A stretch of 45,659 nt of DNA, taken from NCBI GenBank assembly GCA_934167935.1, contig CAKPMH010000007.1, positions 1 to 45,659 of the forward strand, in the 5' to 3' direction. The notes beneath the pieces were generated by a model, which was not told where the DNA came from, did no database searches, and saw only the letters and a list, made by a program, of their open reading frames with translations. This DNA is from an uncultured Bacilli bacterium (lineage in GTDB: Bacteria > Bacillota_I > Bacilli_A > RF39 > UBA660). Below, one piece after another: positions 7,705 to 15,229 of the stretch (position 1 is the stretch's first letter; every line of letters begins with the position of its first letter). Made by a program: the position numbers and the translations under genes.

Positions 7705-8976
7705 TTATTTTTTCCCTATTTTTTTATATTTTTGTTTTCTAAGCGTATCTATATTTTTTAGAGCTTGATTAGGATCATCCATATAAAAAGCAAATTCTTT
7801 TATATATTTTGAAGCTCTTAATTTTTCCAATACTTTTATTTCTATTTGTCTTATTCTTTCTCTTGATACATTATATTTTTTTCCTAATTCTACTAATGTT
7901 ATTGGTTTTTTTATTCCTATACCATTTCTTAACATGATAATATCTTTTTCCATATCATTTAAATTACATTTTTTTAATAAATCCATTATTTCACTATATA
8001 GGTTATTTGAAAAAAATTCTTCTTCAAGGTTATTTCTTTCATCTTTTACATAATCACCTATTTCATTTTCATTTTCTTCACTTACAGGTTTATTTAAACT
8101 AACAGTATCTTTTTTTAGTTTCTCTAATTTTTCTATGGTTTCTTTTGTTTCATGTATTTCTTCTTGTAATTCTTCTATTGTTGGTTTTCTATTTAGTTCT
8201 TCTTCTAATCTTTCTTTTACCTTTATATATTTTTTTACTTTATCATGCATATAAATTGGTATTCTTATATTTCTTGATTTATTTGAAATTGCTCTTTTAA
8301 TTGATTGTCTTATCCACCATGTTGCATATGTTGAAAATTTATATCCTTTATTTGGATCAAATTTTTCTACTGCTTTTATAAGTCCAATACTTCCTTCTTG
8401 GATTAAATCCATAAATTCCAATCCTTTTCCAACATAATTTTTTGCTATACTAACTACTAATTTTAAATTTCTTTCTATAAATATTTTTCTTGCATCGCTG
8501 TCATTATTTTTTATTTTTCTTGCTAATTCTTGTTCTTGTTCTTTTGTAAGAATTTTTTTATCAATTTCTTCTAAATAATTTTTTATAGAATCGTTTCTAT
8601 ATTTTTTTATATCATTTTGGGTTTGTATATAAACTTGTTCTATATTATATTCATTATAATTTTCTAGATAAAAAGTTTCTATTAATGACATTAATATTTC
8701 GTTATCAAAAATTAAATTAACTTCTCCTTGTTCAATTATCATTTTATTTTTTTTAACAATTTCTATTAATAAATTTTTTATTTCATCGTTTTTTATTATT
8801 TCTAAATATATTTCAGTATCAGGTGTATAATTAATATCATCAAAAAATTTTTTTAATTTTTCTAATTCTTTTATATTTATTTTGTAATTATCACCTATTT
8901 TTATATTTTTTTCTATAAATATCAGTAGTTTTTTCTTTATATTCTGTTTATTTAATATTATTTTTTCTTTATTCAT
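7705..8976 (-). CDS. RpoD-like sigma-70 factor
   Basis: Directs RNA polymerase to promoters. ATG at 8976 is chosen because AGGGGG precedes it; an upstream in-frame ATG at 9033 lies within the terminator of frr. From the start chosen, region 1.2 (DSIKNYLEEI, about 130), region 2 (FMDLIQEGSIGLIKAVEKFD, then FSTYATWWIRQSIKRAI), region 3 and region 4 (LGKKYNVSRERIRQIE) are clear. The first 125 or so residues are unlike the usual region 1.1. Region 2.4 carries the primary-type YATWWIRQ, so it may be the housekeeping sigma, but it is not beside dnaG and could be a group 2 factor. It ends in an extra basic tail after region 4. Confidence 0.88.
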   Translation of the reverse strand: MNKEKIILNKQNIKKKLLIFIEKNIKIGDNYKINIKELEKLKKFFDDINYTPDTEIYLEIIKNDEIKNLLIEIVKKNKMIIEQGEVNLIFDNEILMSLIETFYLENYNEYNIEQVYIQTQNDIKKYRNDSIKNYLEEIDKKILTKEQEQELARKIKNNDSDARKIFIERNLKLVVSIAKNYVGKGLEFMDLIQEGSIGLIKAVEKFDPNKGYKFSTYATWWIRQSIKRAISNKSRNIRIPIYMHDKVKKYIKVKERLEEELNRKPTIEELQEEIHETKETIEKLEKLKKDTVSLNKPVSEENENEIGDYVKDERNNLEEEFFSNNLYSEIMDLLKKCNLNDMEKDIIMLRNGIGIKKPITLVELGKKYNVSRERIRQIEIKVLEKLRASKYIKEFAFYMDDPNQALKNIDTLRKQKYKKIGKK

Positions 8977-9001
8977 ATTATTCCCCCTAATAATGCTTAC
9001 T

Positions 9002-9007
9002 ATTATA
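9002..9007 (-). promoter_or_regulatory. Possible -10 for the sigma factor gene
   Basis: TATAAT follows the frr terminator and stands 25 bases before the sigma ATG. No good -35 is seen (TTTATT at 17 bases). Confidence 0.4.
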
Positions 9008-9032
9008 ACAAAATTTTTTAAAAAAATAAACA

Positions 9033-9055
9033 AAAATCTAGATATTCTAGATTTT
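9033..9055 (-). terminator. Terminator after frr
   Basis: AAAATCTAGA / TCTAGATTTT with a 3-base loop, then T-rich sequence on the minus strand. It immediately follows the frr stop codon. Confidence 0.75.
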
Positions 9056-9596
9056 ATACGGTCATTAGTTCATTTTCTTTAACTTTTATTTTTTCATCAA
9101 CTATTTTATTATATTTATTTATTAGTTCTTGAACTTCTTCTTGACCTTCTTTTATTTGATCCTCAGTAAGTTCGGATTTTTTTATATCGCTATTAGCATC
9201 TTGTCTAATATTTCTTAATGCTACTTTGCATTCTTCTCCTATTGTTTTTGCTTGTTTTACATATTCTTTTCTAGTATCTTCTGTAAGTGCTGGAATATTT
9301 AGTATAATAATTTCTCCATTATTATTTGGTGTTAATCCTATATTTGATTCAAATATTGCTTTTTCTATTAAACCTAATGTACTTTTATCATATGGTTTTA
9401 TTTGTAATTGTCTTGCTTCTGGTACAGAAATTGTTGCAAGTCCTTTAAGTGGAGTATCTGCTCCATAATAGTTTATATATACTGAATCTAATATTGCTGG
9501 ATTAGCTCTTCCTGCTCTTATATTTAATAATCTTTTATCCATACTACTTATTGAATTTTGCATTTTTTCTTCTGTTATTAATAATATTTCTTCCAT
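9054..9596 (-). CDS. frr: Ribosome recycling factor
   Basis: Splits post-termination ribosomes with EF-G. The 180 residues show the normal family pattern: LLNIRAGRANPAILDSVYINYYG, PLKGLATISVPEARQLQIKPYD, LTPNNNGEIIILNIPALTEDTRKE and KKSELTEDQ. The usual neighbour pyrH is missing; an unknown 99-codon gene stands between tsf and frr. Confidence 0.96.
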   Translation of the reverse strand: MEEILLITEEKMQNSISSMDKRLLNIRAGRANPAILDSVYINYYGADTPLKGLATISVPEARQLQIKPYDKSTLGLIEKAIFESNIGLTPNNNGEIIILNIPALTEDTRKEYVKQAKTIGEECKVALRNIRQDANSDIKKSELTEDQIKEGQEEVQELINKYNKIVDEKIKVKENELMTV

Positions 9597-9662
9597 ATTT
9601 CTCCCACTTTCTATTATTATTATATATTATTATAATATTTAAAACAATAATTTCTACAATAT

Positions 9663-9962
9663 TTATTTCTTTTTTAATTTTTTTATACTTAATCTTTCAC
9701 TTGAATATGTATACCTATATAAAGATTCTGGATCAACAAATTTATCTCCTACGTGTGTATAATATGTTTTATATCCTTTATTTTTTATTAAATCTATATT
9801 ATTTTTTATATCATCTATATCAATATAATGTTCTTTTGCTTTTATTAAAATGGCATTTTCTTTATATATTTTAAATTTAGGACCTTCTAATTTTATAGAA
9901 TATCTATCCATATATTTTTCACATATTAAAATATTTCCAATATATATATTTTCTTTATTCAT
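9663..9962 (-). CDS. Hypothetical protein, 99 aa
   Basis: I do not recognise a family. The protein is soluble-looking, mixed alpha/beta, Lys/Ile/Tyr-rich, without Cys pairs or a membrane segment other than a short hydrophobic start (NIYIGNILI). AGGGGGG 4 bases before the ATG is a strong ribosome site, very like that of the sigma factor gene downstream. It lies where pyrH normally sits between tsf and frr, but shows no kinase motifs. Confidence 0.6.
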   Translation of the reverse strand: MNKENIYIGNILICEKYMDRYSIKLEGPKFKIYKENAILIKAKEHYIDIDDIKNNIDLIKNKGYKTYYTHVGDKFVDPESLYRYTYSSERLSIKKLKKK

Positions 9963-10020
9963 AAAACCCCCCTAATTTATATAATATGCTATTGTAATAT
10001 AATTGATTTTATTATTTAAT

Positions 10021-10049
10021 AAAAAAAGATGAATTAAATCATCTTTTTT
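10021..10049 (-). terminator. Terminator after tsf
   Basis: AAGATGA / TCATCTT with TTTTTTT on the minus strand. Its stem resembles the rpsB-tsf intergenic hairpin. Confidence 0.8.
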
Positions 10050-10920
10050 AACCATTTATTTGTTTTGCTACTTCTTCAGCAAAATTTTCTTCTTTTTTTT
10101 CGATTCCTTCTCCAACTTCAAAACGTATCATATTAACGATTTCTCCACCATTATTTTTTACATATGTTTTTACATTAATATCAGAATCTTTTACGAATGG
10201 TTGTTCTTCTAAACATACTTCTTTGTAGTATTTTTGAATTCTTCCTTCAACCATTTTTTGTGCTATTTCTTCTGGTTTTCCTTCATTCATAGCTTGTTCT
10301 TTTAGAATTGCTCTTTCTTTTTCAATTTCTTCTTCTTTAACATTTTCGCGTTTTACATAAATTGGTCTCATTGCTGCTGCATGCATTGAAACATCTTTTG
10401 CTACTTCACTTGATGCATTATTAACAATTGTTAATACAGCAATTTTTCCTCCCATATGAATGTATTCTCCAAATGATTCAGAATCAGTTTTTTCTACTTT
10501 AGCAAATCTTCTTAATGATAATTTTTCTCCAATTTTTGCAGTTTTTGCTATTATAATATCATTAATTGTTTCTCCATTTACCTCTTCTTTTAAAAGTTCT
10601 TCTACTGTTGTTGCATTTGATGTAATAATTGTATTTAATATAGTATTTACTAAATCTTTAAATTCTTCATTTTTTGCTACGAAATCAGTTTCTGAGTTAA
10701 CTTCTACTATTGCAGCTGTATTTCCTTTTATTAAAACTTCTGCTAAACCTTCTGCTGCTATACGATCAGATTTTTTTGCAGCTTTAGATATTCCTTTTTC
10801 TCTTAACCAATCCATTGAAGCATTAATATCACCATTATTTGCTTCTAAGGCTTTTTTACAGTCAAGCATTCCTGCTCCTGATTTTTCTCTTAATTCTTTT
10901 ACTAGACTAGCACTAATCAT
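10048..10920 (-). CDS. tsf: Elongation factor Ts
   Basis: Guanine nucleotide exchange factor for EF-Tu. The N-terminal UBA-like domain carries VKELREKSGAGMLDCKKAL, followed by DWLREKGIS and the core domain motif VEVNSETDFVAKNEEF. The length of 290 is normal. It follows rpsB by 38 bases, with a GGAG site before the ATG; the gap holds a hairpin that may reduce read-through. Confidence 0.97.
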   Translation of the reverse strand: MISASLVKELREKSGAGMLDCKKALEANNGDINASMDWLREKGISKAAKKSDRIAAEGLAEVLIKGNTAAIVEVNSETDFVAKNEEFKDLVNTILNTIITSNATTVEELLKEEVNGETINDIIIAKTAKIGEKLSLRRFAKVEKTDSESFGEYIHMGGKIAVLTIVNNASSEVAKDVSMHAAAMRPIYVKRENVKEEEIEKERAILKEQAMNEGKPEEIAQKMVEGRIQKYYKEVCLEEQPFVKDSDINVKTYVKNNGGEIVNMIRFEVGEGIEKKEENFAEEVAKQING

Positions 10921-10939
10921 ATTATTCTCCTTTCAAAGA

Positions 10940-10960
10940 AAGATGATTTAAAATCATCTT
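10940..10960 (-). terminator. Hairpin between rpsB and tsf (possible attenuator)
   Basis: A 21-base near-perfect palindrome (AAGATGATTT ... AAATCATCTT) overlaps the rpsB stop and is followed by TCTTTG, a weak U-tract. It probably gives partial termination or mRNA end protection rather than full stop. Confidence 0.5.
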
Positions 10961-11972
10961 ATTTATTTAAAGCTTCAACAAGTTCTGCTTTTTTCATTGT
11001 TGAATAACCTTTTATATCTTTTTCTTTTGCTATTTCACGAAGTTCTGAAACTGTAAGTTTAGTTAAATCTTTGGCTTCTTCTTTTTTTTCTTGTTTAACT
11101 TCTTTTTTAGTTTCTTTTTTTTCTTCTTTAGCTTCTACTTTTTCAAATTTTTTTACATCTTTTTTAAATGGTTTATTTGATTTATCAAATCTTTTTTTAT
11201 TATCGTCTTTTCTTTTTACTGTTTCTAATGCTTTTTCCATTATATTTGCATCTAATTTTTTGTCTTCATCTTTTATATAGTTAACAATTTTTCCACCATT
11301 TGCTTCTACTATTGCATTAGCCATTACTCCTGTAATTAATTTTACAGCACGAATTGCATCATCATTACCTGGAATTACATAATCAACCATATCTGGATCA
11401 CAGTTTGTATCTACAATACCAAATACTGGAATATTTAATTTTCTAGCTTCTCTTATTGCAATTTCTTCTTTTGATGGATCTACTACGAACATTGCATCTG
11501 GTAATTTGTGCATTTCACGAATACCACATAAGATTTTGTTTAGTTTTTCATATTCTTTTTTAATTCCAATTACTTCTTTTTTTGGAAGTAAATCAAATGT
11601 ACCATCTTTTTCCATTTTTTCGATTTCTTCTAATCTTTTTACTCTTCTTCTTATTGTTCTAAAGTTAGTTAAAGTTCCCCCTAACCATCTTTCTGCTACA
11701 TAATAAGAATTTGATCTTATTGCTTCTTCAGTAATTGCTTCACTAGCTTGTTTTCTAGTTCCAACGAATAAAACTTTTCCTCCGTTTGCTGCAATTTTAT
11801 GAAGTGCTTGATATGCTTCTTCTATTTTTTTTGCTGTTTTTTGAAGATCGATAATATAAATATCATCTCTTGATGTAAAAATATATTCTTTCATTTTTGG
11901 GTTCCATCTTTTAGTTTGATGACCAAAGTGAACACCTGTTTCTAATAAATAACTCATTGACACTACTGCCAT
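10959..11972 (-). CDS. rpsB: 30S ribosomal protein S2 with C-terminal Rho_N/SAP-like extension
   Basis: Residues 1-225 are a normal S2: [71 protein letters not shown]. Beyond this the protein (337 aa) continues with a Lys/Glu-rich linker (about 245-300). It ends with [20 protein letters not shown] and KKAELVEAL, a compact helical fold like Rho N-terminal, HeH or SAP domains that bind nucleic acid. S2 is usually near 230-260 residues, so this is an added domain. AAAGGAGG precedes the ATG at 11972. A 100-nt leader may regulate it. Confidence 0.96.
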   Translation of the reverse strand: MAVVSMSYLLETGVHFGHQTKRWNPKMKEYIFTSRDDIYIIDLQKTAKKIEEAYQALHKIAANGGKVLFVGTRKQASEAITEEAIRSNSYYVAERWLGGTLTNFRTIRRRVKRLEEIEKMEKDGTFDLLPKKEVIGIKKEYEKLNKILCGIREMHKLPDAMFVVDPSKEEIAIREARKLNIPVFGIVDTNCDPDMVDYVIPGNDDAIRAVKLITGVMANAIVEANGGKIVNYIKDEDKKLDANIMEKALETVKRKDDNKKRFDKSNKPFKKDVKKFEKVEAKEEKKETKKEVKQEKKEEAKDLTKLTVSELREIAKEKDIKGYSTMKKAELVEALNK

Positions 11973-12072
11973 TTAAATTCCTCCTTTTGTTAATCCTCCA
12001 TTATCTCAACTTTCTACACCACCATAGGCACTAGGCATAAAAATCAATAATGTGTGTTTTTTTGAAAAAGCC
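11973..12072 (-). promoter_or_regulatory. Long 5' leader of rpsB (candidate S2 autoregulatory RNA)
   Basis: About 100 nt lie between the predicted start point and the rpsB ATG. The leader is richer in G and C than its surroundings (GCCTAGTGCCTATGG, then GGTGTAGAAAGTTGAG) and is not coding. CATTAT near its 5' end can pair with ATAATG just before the first GGAGG, closing a domain that holds the G/C-rich part; a GCC-TAT-GGT mini-hairpin lies inside. S2 leaders with autoregulation are known in other bacteria. That this is one is inference. Confidence 0.45.
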
Positions 12073-12078
12073 AGGTTA

Positions 12079-12108
12079 ATTATACCATACTTTTATATAA
12101 TTATACAA
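12079..12108 (-). promoter_or_regulatory. Promoter of the rpsB operon
   Basis: TTGTAT (12103-12108), 18 bases, TATAAT (12079-12084). The -35 overlaps the stop codon of the preceding gene. Confidence 0.65.
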
Positions 12109-12688
12109 GTTTTTTGTTTATTTTTTCTAATACTTTATTTATTGTTTCTTTTTGTGGTTGATCTAACATTATTTCTTGATAATAATTATATATTTCACTG
12201 AATTTCATACCAGTTGGTATTTCAATTACAACTCTTTTTACATAATCTGTATCAATTCTTCCTTGTAGTGGTAGTGGTGTAAATATATATTTATACCATT
12301 CTTTACTTTCATCTTTATTTTTTGTATATGTTAGTTTACCACATTCTAAGCATTTTACACTTGCATATTCTGCATCTTTTTCTTCTGGAACACTTATTAC
12401 TCTATTACTACTATTATGCTTTTTATATCCTGTAATTGCTAAAATTGGATGAGTACATCCAAATTTTAGACTTTCTATTTCTCTTGTTTGTAATTCTTCT
12501 AATTTACTTTGTAGTTCTTCTTCATACAAATATTCCATACCTAAACTTTTTAATTTTGTAACTATTTCACATTTTTTTAATTCTTCTACTAATTTGTTTA
12601 TTTCTTCTTTTATTTCTTCTGTTCTTACTTTAGATTCTTCACACTGATTTTGTTCATTTAATATTCTTTCTCTTGTTTTTTCAGTCAT
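12101..12688 (-). CDS. Hypothetical protein with coiled coil and Cys/His metal-site motif
   Basis: Not recognised. The first 75 residues are charged, helical and likely coiled-coil. Then C78-x-H80 and, 33 residues later, C113-x-x-C116 suggest one zinc site. The remaining part is mixed, with a helical tail. It starts 8 bases after the RNase J-like gene in the same transcript. That link and the zinc site hint at a role in RNA metabolism, but nothing proves it. Confidence 0.6.
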   Translation of the reverse strand: MTEKTRERILNEQNQCEESKVRTEEIKEEINKLVEELKKCEIVTKLKSLGMEYLYEEELQSKLEELQTREIESLKFGCTHPILAITGYKKHNSSNRVISVPEEKDAEYASVKCLECGKLTYTKNKDESKEWYKYIFTPLPLQGRIDTDYVKRVVIEIPTGMKFSEIYNYYQEIMLDQPQKETINKVLEKINKKLV

Positions 12689-12696
12689 ATTATCAC

Positions 12697-14340
12697 CTAA
12701 ACTTCTTGCATTACTATTAATATCATTGGTTTACATTCAGTCTCTTTATATAAATATTTACCTAATTTTTCTCTTATTCCTAATTTTATTTTATTAAATT
12801 CTACATAATTATTCTTTATATTTTCATTTATTACTTCAAGAGATATTTTTTCTGCTTCTTTTATTATATCTATATTTTCTTTTACATAAATAAATCCTCT
12901 TGTTAGTATTTCTGGTCCTGCTAGGATCTTTTTAGTTTTTTTATCAAGTGTTGCACTTACAAGTACAATTCCATTATCACTTAAAAGCTCTCTATCCTTT
13001 ATTACAAGCTCGCTTATGTCTCCTATTGTTTTTCCATCTATTAATATCTCATCTATTTTAACGGTTTCATTTGTTTCAACAAGTTTTCCATTTTGAAATT
13101 CTGTTACCATTCCATTTAGTTTTAAGATTATATTTGAATCATTATATCCGATCTTTTTCGCGTTATTAGCATTCTCTACTTGTTGTCTATACTCTCCAAT
13201 TACTGGAAAATAATATTTTGGATTCATTAAATTTATCATCATCATTAAATCTTCACTTGATGCATGATTTGATAAATATGATTGTGATATTATTATTAAA
13301 TTTGGTCCTATTTTTGATACATCATCATATACTTTTGTTGCTCTTCTTTCCATTCCTTCATATACAGGTGATGCGAATACTACTGTATCTTCTTCTTTTA
13401 TTTTTAAGAATTTATCATATCCTTTTATTATTCTTGATATATTTGAAAATGGTTTTTCTCTTTCATCTGATACAATAACAACAACATTTTTATCATTTAT
13501 ATTTTTTATACTTCCAATTTTTTTCTTATCAAAATCAATATATTTCATATCTATAGCATTATAAATCATATTTTCTAATCTTTTTCCTAAGATTACTACT
13601 TTTCTATCTGTTTTCATGATTTCTTCAAATAATTCTTGTATTCTATAGAATTGAGTTTGCGATATATTAAATATTATTCTTCCTTCATTTTGATCTAATG
13701 TTTTAGTTATAACCTGCGTAATTCTATTATTTGGAGCAGTATATCCTTTTTTTTCTGCATAAATTGATTCACTCATTAGACATAGAACTCCTTTTTTTCC
13801 AACATATGCAAGTTTTCCTATATCTGTTTTATATTCTCCTTGCATTGTTTGATCAAATACAAAGTTTCCTGTATAGACAATTGCACCATCTTCTGTATCT
13901 ATTACATAACAAACACTTCCTGGTACAGAATGTGTTACTGATATTGGAAATATACTAACTTTTCCAAATTTTAAATTTCGATGTGGTTCTATAACATGTA
14001 AGTTGTCACTTTTTATATTAGATTCTTTTAATTCTTCTTTCAATATTTCTATTGTAAATTCTGTTCCGTATATATTTATTTCTGGGATAGATTCTATTAT
14101 TTCTGAAACTGCTCCCATTTGTCCATCATGACCATGTGTTATAAAAATCCCTTTTACTCTATTTTTATTTTCTTTTAAGTAGTCAAAATTAGGAATTATA
14201 TAATCGATTCCTAACATTTTATCATCTGCATATTTTAAACCCGCATCTAATACAAAAATATCATTATCTACATCAACGATATACATATTTTTTCCTGTTT
14301 CGTTTAGTCCACCTAAACTAAATATTTTTATTTTACTCAT
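12697..14340 (-). CDS. RNase J-type beta-CASP protein, probably inactive (J2-like)
   Basis: RNase J enzymes degrade and mature mRNA and rRNA with a metallo-beta-lactamase core. Fold and length (547 from the ATG at 14340, which has AAGGAG; an earlier ATG at 14361 would add 7 residues) are right, with LGGLNETGKNMY, YGTEFTIEIL and a C-terminal domain. But the metal-binding motif HGHEDH reads HGHDGQ (69-74), the Asp of TGDF is Asn159, SDS reads SES (190-192), and the His of PVHGEYR is Ile381. His137 (THS) remains. Non-catalytic J2 partners of J1 also lose such residues, so a structural or RNA-binding role beside an RNase J1 elsewhere is likely. Confidence 0.85.
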   Translation of the reverse strand: MSKIKIFSLGGLNETGKNMYIVDVDNDIFVLDAGLKYADDKMLGIDYIIPNFDYLKENKNRVKGIFITHGHDGQMGAVSEIIESIPEINIYGTEFTIEILKEELKESNIKSDNLHVIEPHRNLKFGKVSIFPISVTHSVPGSVCYVIDTEDGAIVYTGNFVFDQTMQGEYKTDIGKLAYVGKKGVLCLMSESIYAEKKGYTAPNNRITQVITKTLDQNEGRIIFNISQTQFYRIQELFEEIMKTDRKVVILGKRLENMIYNAIDMKYIDFDKKKIGSIKNINDKNVVVIVSDEREKPFSNISRIIKGYDKFLKIKEEDTVVFASPVYEGMERRATKVYDDVSKIGPNLIIISQSYLSNHASSEDLMMMINLMNPKYYFPVIGEYRQQVENANNAKKIGYNDSNIILKLNGMVTEFQNGKLVETNETVKIDEILIDGKTIGDISELVIKDRELLSDNGIVLVSATLDKKTKKILAGPEILTRGFIYVKENIDIIKEAEKISLEVINENIKNNYVEFNKIKLGIREKLGKYLYKETECKPMILIVMQEV

Positions 14341-14367
14341 ATTTTCTCCTTTCTGTTTCATATAAAA

Positions 14368-14405
14368 AGACTAATTAATTATATCACTAAATAACTAATT
14401 AGTCT
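14368..14405. repeat. 10-bp inverted repeat around the RNase J-like promoter
   Basis: AGACTAATTA (14368-14377) and TAATTAGTCT (14396-14405) are perfect complements 18 bases apart. One arm overlaps the -35 and the other lies just downstream of the -10. This geometry suits a dimeric repressor operator. It spans the start point, so it is unlikely to act as an RNA hairpin. Confidence 0.5.
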
Positions 14406-14406
14406 A
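14378..14406 (-). promoter_or_regulatory. Promoter of the RNase J-like gene
   Basis: TAGACT (14401-14406), 17 bases, TATAAT (14378-14383), embedded in the inverted repeat at 14368-14405. Confidence 0.55.
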
Positions 14407-14441
14407 TATTTCTAAAAAAATATTAAAATCAACTACTTAAA

Positions 14442-14458
14442 AAAGGCTTTATGCCTTT
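14442..14458 (-). terminator. Terminator after the zinc-ribbon membrane gene
   Basis: AAAGGC-ATAAA-GCCTTT followed by TTT on the minus strand, just past the stop codon. Confidence 0.8.
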
Positions 14459-14462
14459 CTTA

Positions 14463-15218
14463 CTAATCAAATAATTTTTCTACTATATCTATTACTAATG
14501 TTGCTAATACAGACATTGATGCTACACTTAAGAATAGTTTATTTTTATCAATTTTAGCAACTTGATTTACTGATGCTGCTAATACTAATGTACTTGTTAT
14601 TGTTGTAAATGAAGTTATGTAACTTCTAATATATCCCATAACTTCAGCATCTATAAATACAAATACTGAGTTTGCTACATTTGCTACTAATACTACTGCT
14701 AAACTTACACCAACTACAGATAACATTTCTTTAATTGTTGCTTTTCCTTTAAATAATTTTGTTATTAAGAAGTATCCTGCTACTGCAAGAACTGCATAAA
14801 GAACTAAATTAGTTGCAAATGATGTCATAAATTCTTTTAAATATTCTGGTTCTTTAGCTCCTAAATTTCCTTGCATTGCTTTATCTAATAAATCACTAAA
14901 ATCATTTGAGTTAAATGCATTTGCATTATTTGATGAATACATATTTTTTAATGTTGCTATTTTATATAATCCTTGTGATAAAGCAGTTAAAACTATCATT
15001 ATAATTCCTGCTATATATTTATTTTCACAAACAAATTTTTTTATAATGTCAAAAGGTTTTGTAAAAATTCCTTTTAATATTTCTAATGAATCTGTAAATC
15101 CTTGTTTAATATCTACTTCCTCTATTTGATTTTCATTAGTTGTTTTTTTGGTTTCCTTACATTTTGGGCACTTTCCATCTACCATTTCACTTCCACATTT
15201 TGTACAAAATTTTGCCAT
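14463..15218 (-). CDS. Zinc-ribbon polytopic membrane protein
   Basis: Begins with a cytoplasmic zinc ribbon, CTKCG (C6, C9) and CPKC (C17, C20), then a charged linker and about five hydrophobic segments (near 67-88, 128-150, 165-190, 200-220 and 228-246). The layout resembles YIP1-like or DUF zinc-ribbon membrane proteins of Firmicutes. No catalytic motif is visible. It follows the TcaA-like gene by 11 bases in one transcript, and both start with the same kind of ribbon, so they may act together at the envelope. Function unknown. Confidence 0.65.
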   Translation of the reverse strand: MAKFCTKCGSEMVDGKCPKCKETKKTTNENQIEEVDIKQGFTDSLEILKGIFTKPFDIIKKFVCENKYIAGIIMIVLTALSQGLYKIATLKNMYSSNNANAFNSNDFSDLLDKAMQGNLGAKEPEYLKEFMTSFATNLVLYAVLAVAGYFLITKLFKGKATIKEMLSVVGVSLAVVLVANVANSVFVFIDAEVMGYIRSYITSFTTITSTLVLAASVNQVAKIDKNKLFLSVASMSVLATLVIDIVEKLFD

Positions 15219-15229
15219 TTTATTTCCTC

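Noticed and set aside
10460..10951. A 163-codon plus-strand reading frame
   Set aside because: It lies wholly opposite tsf, whose product is unmistakable, and is rich in Ser/Phe as expected of an antisense shadow.
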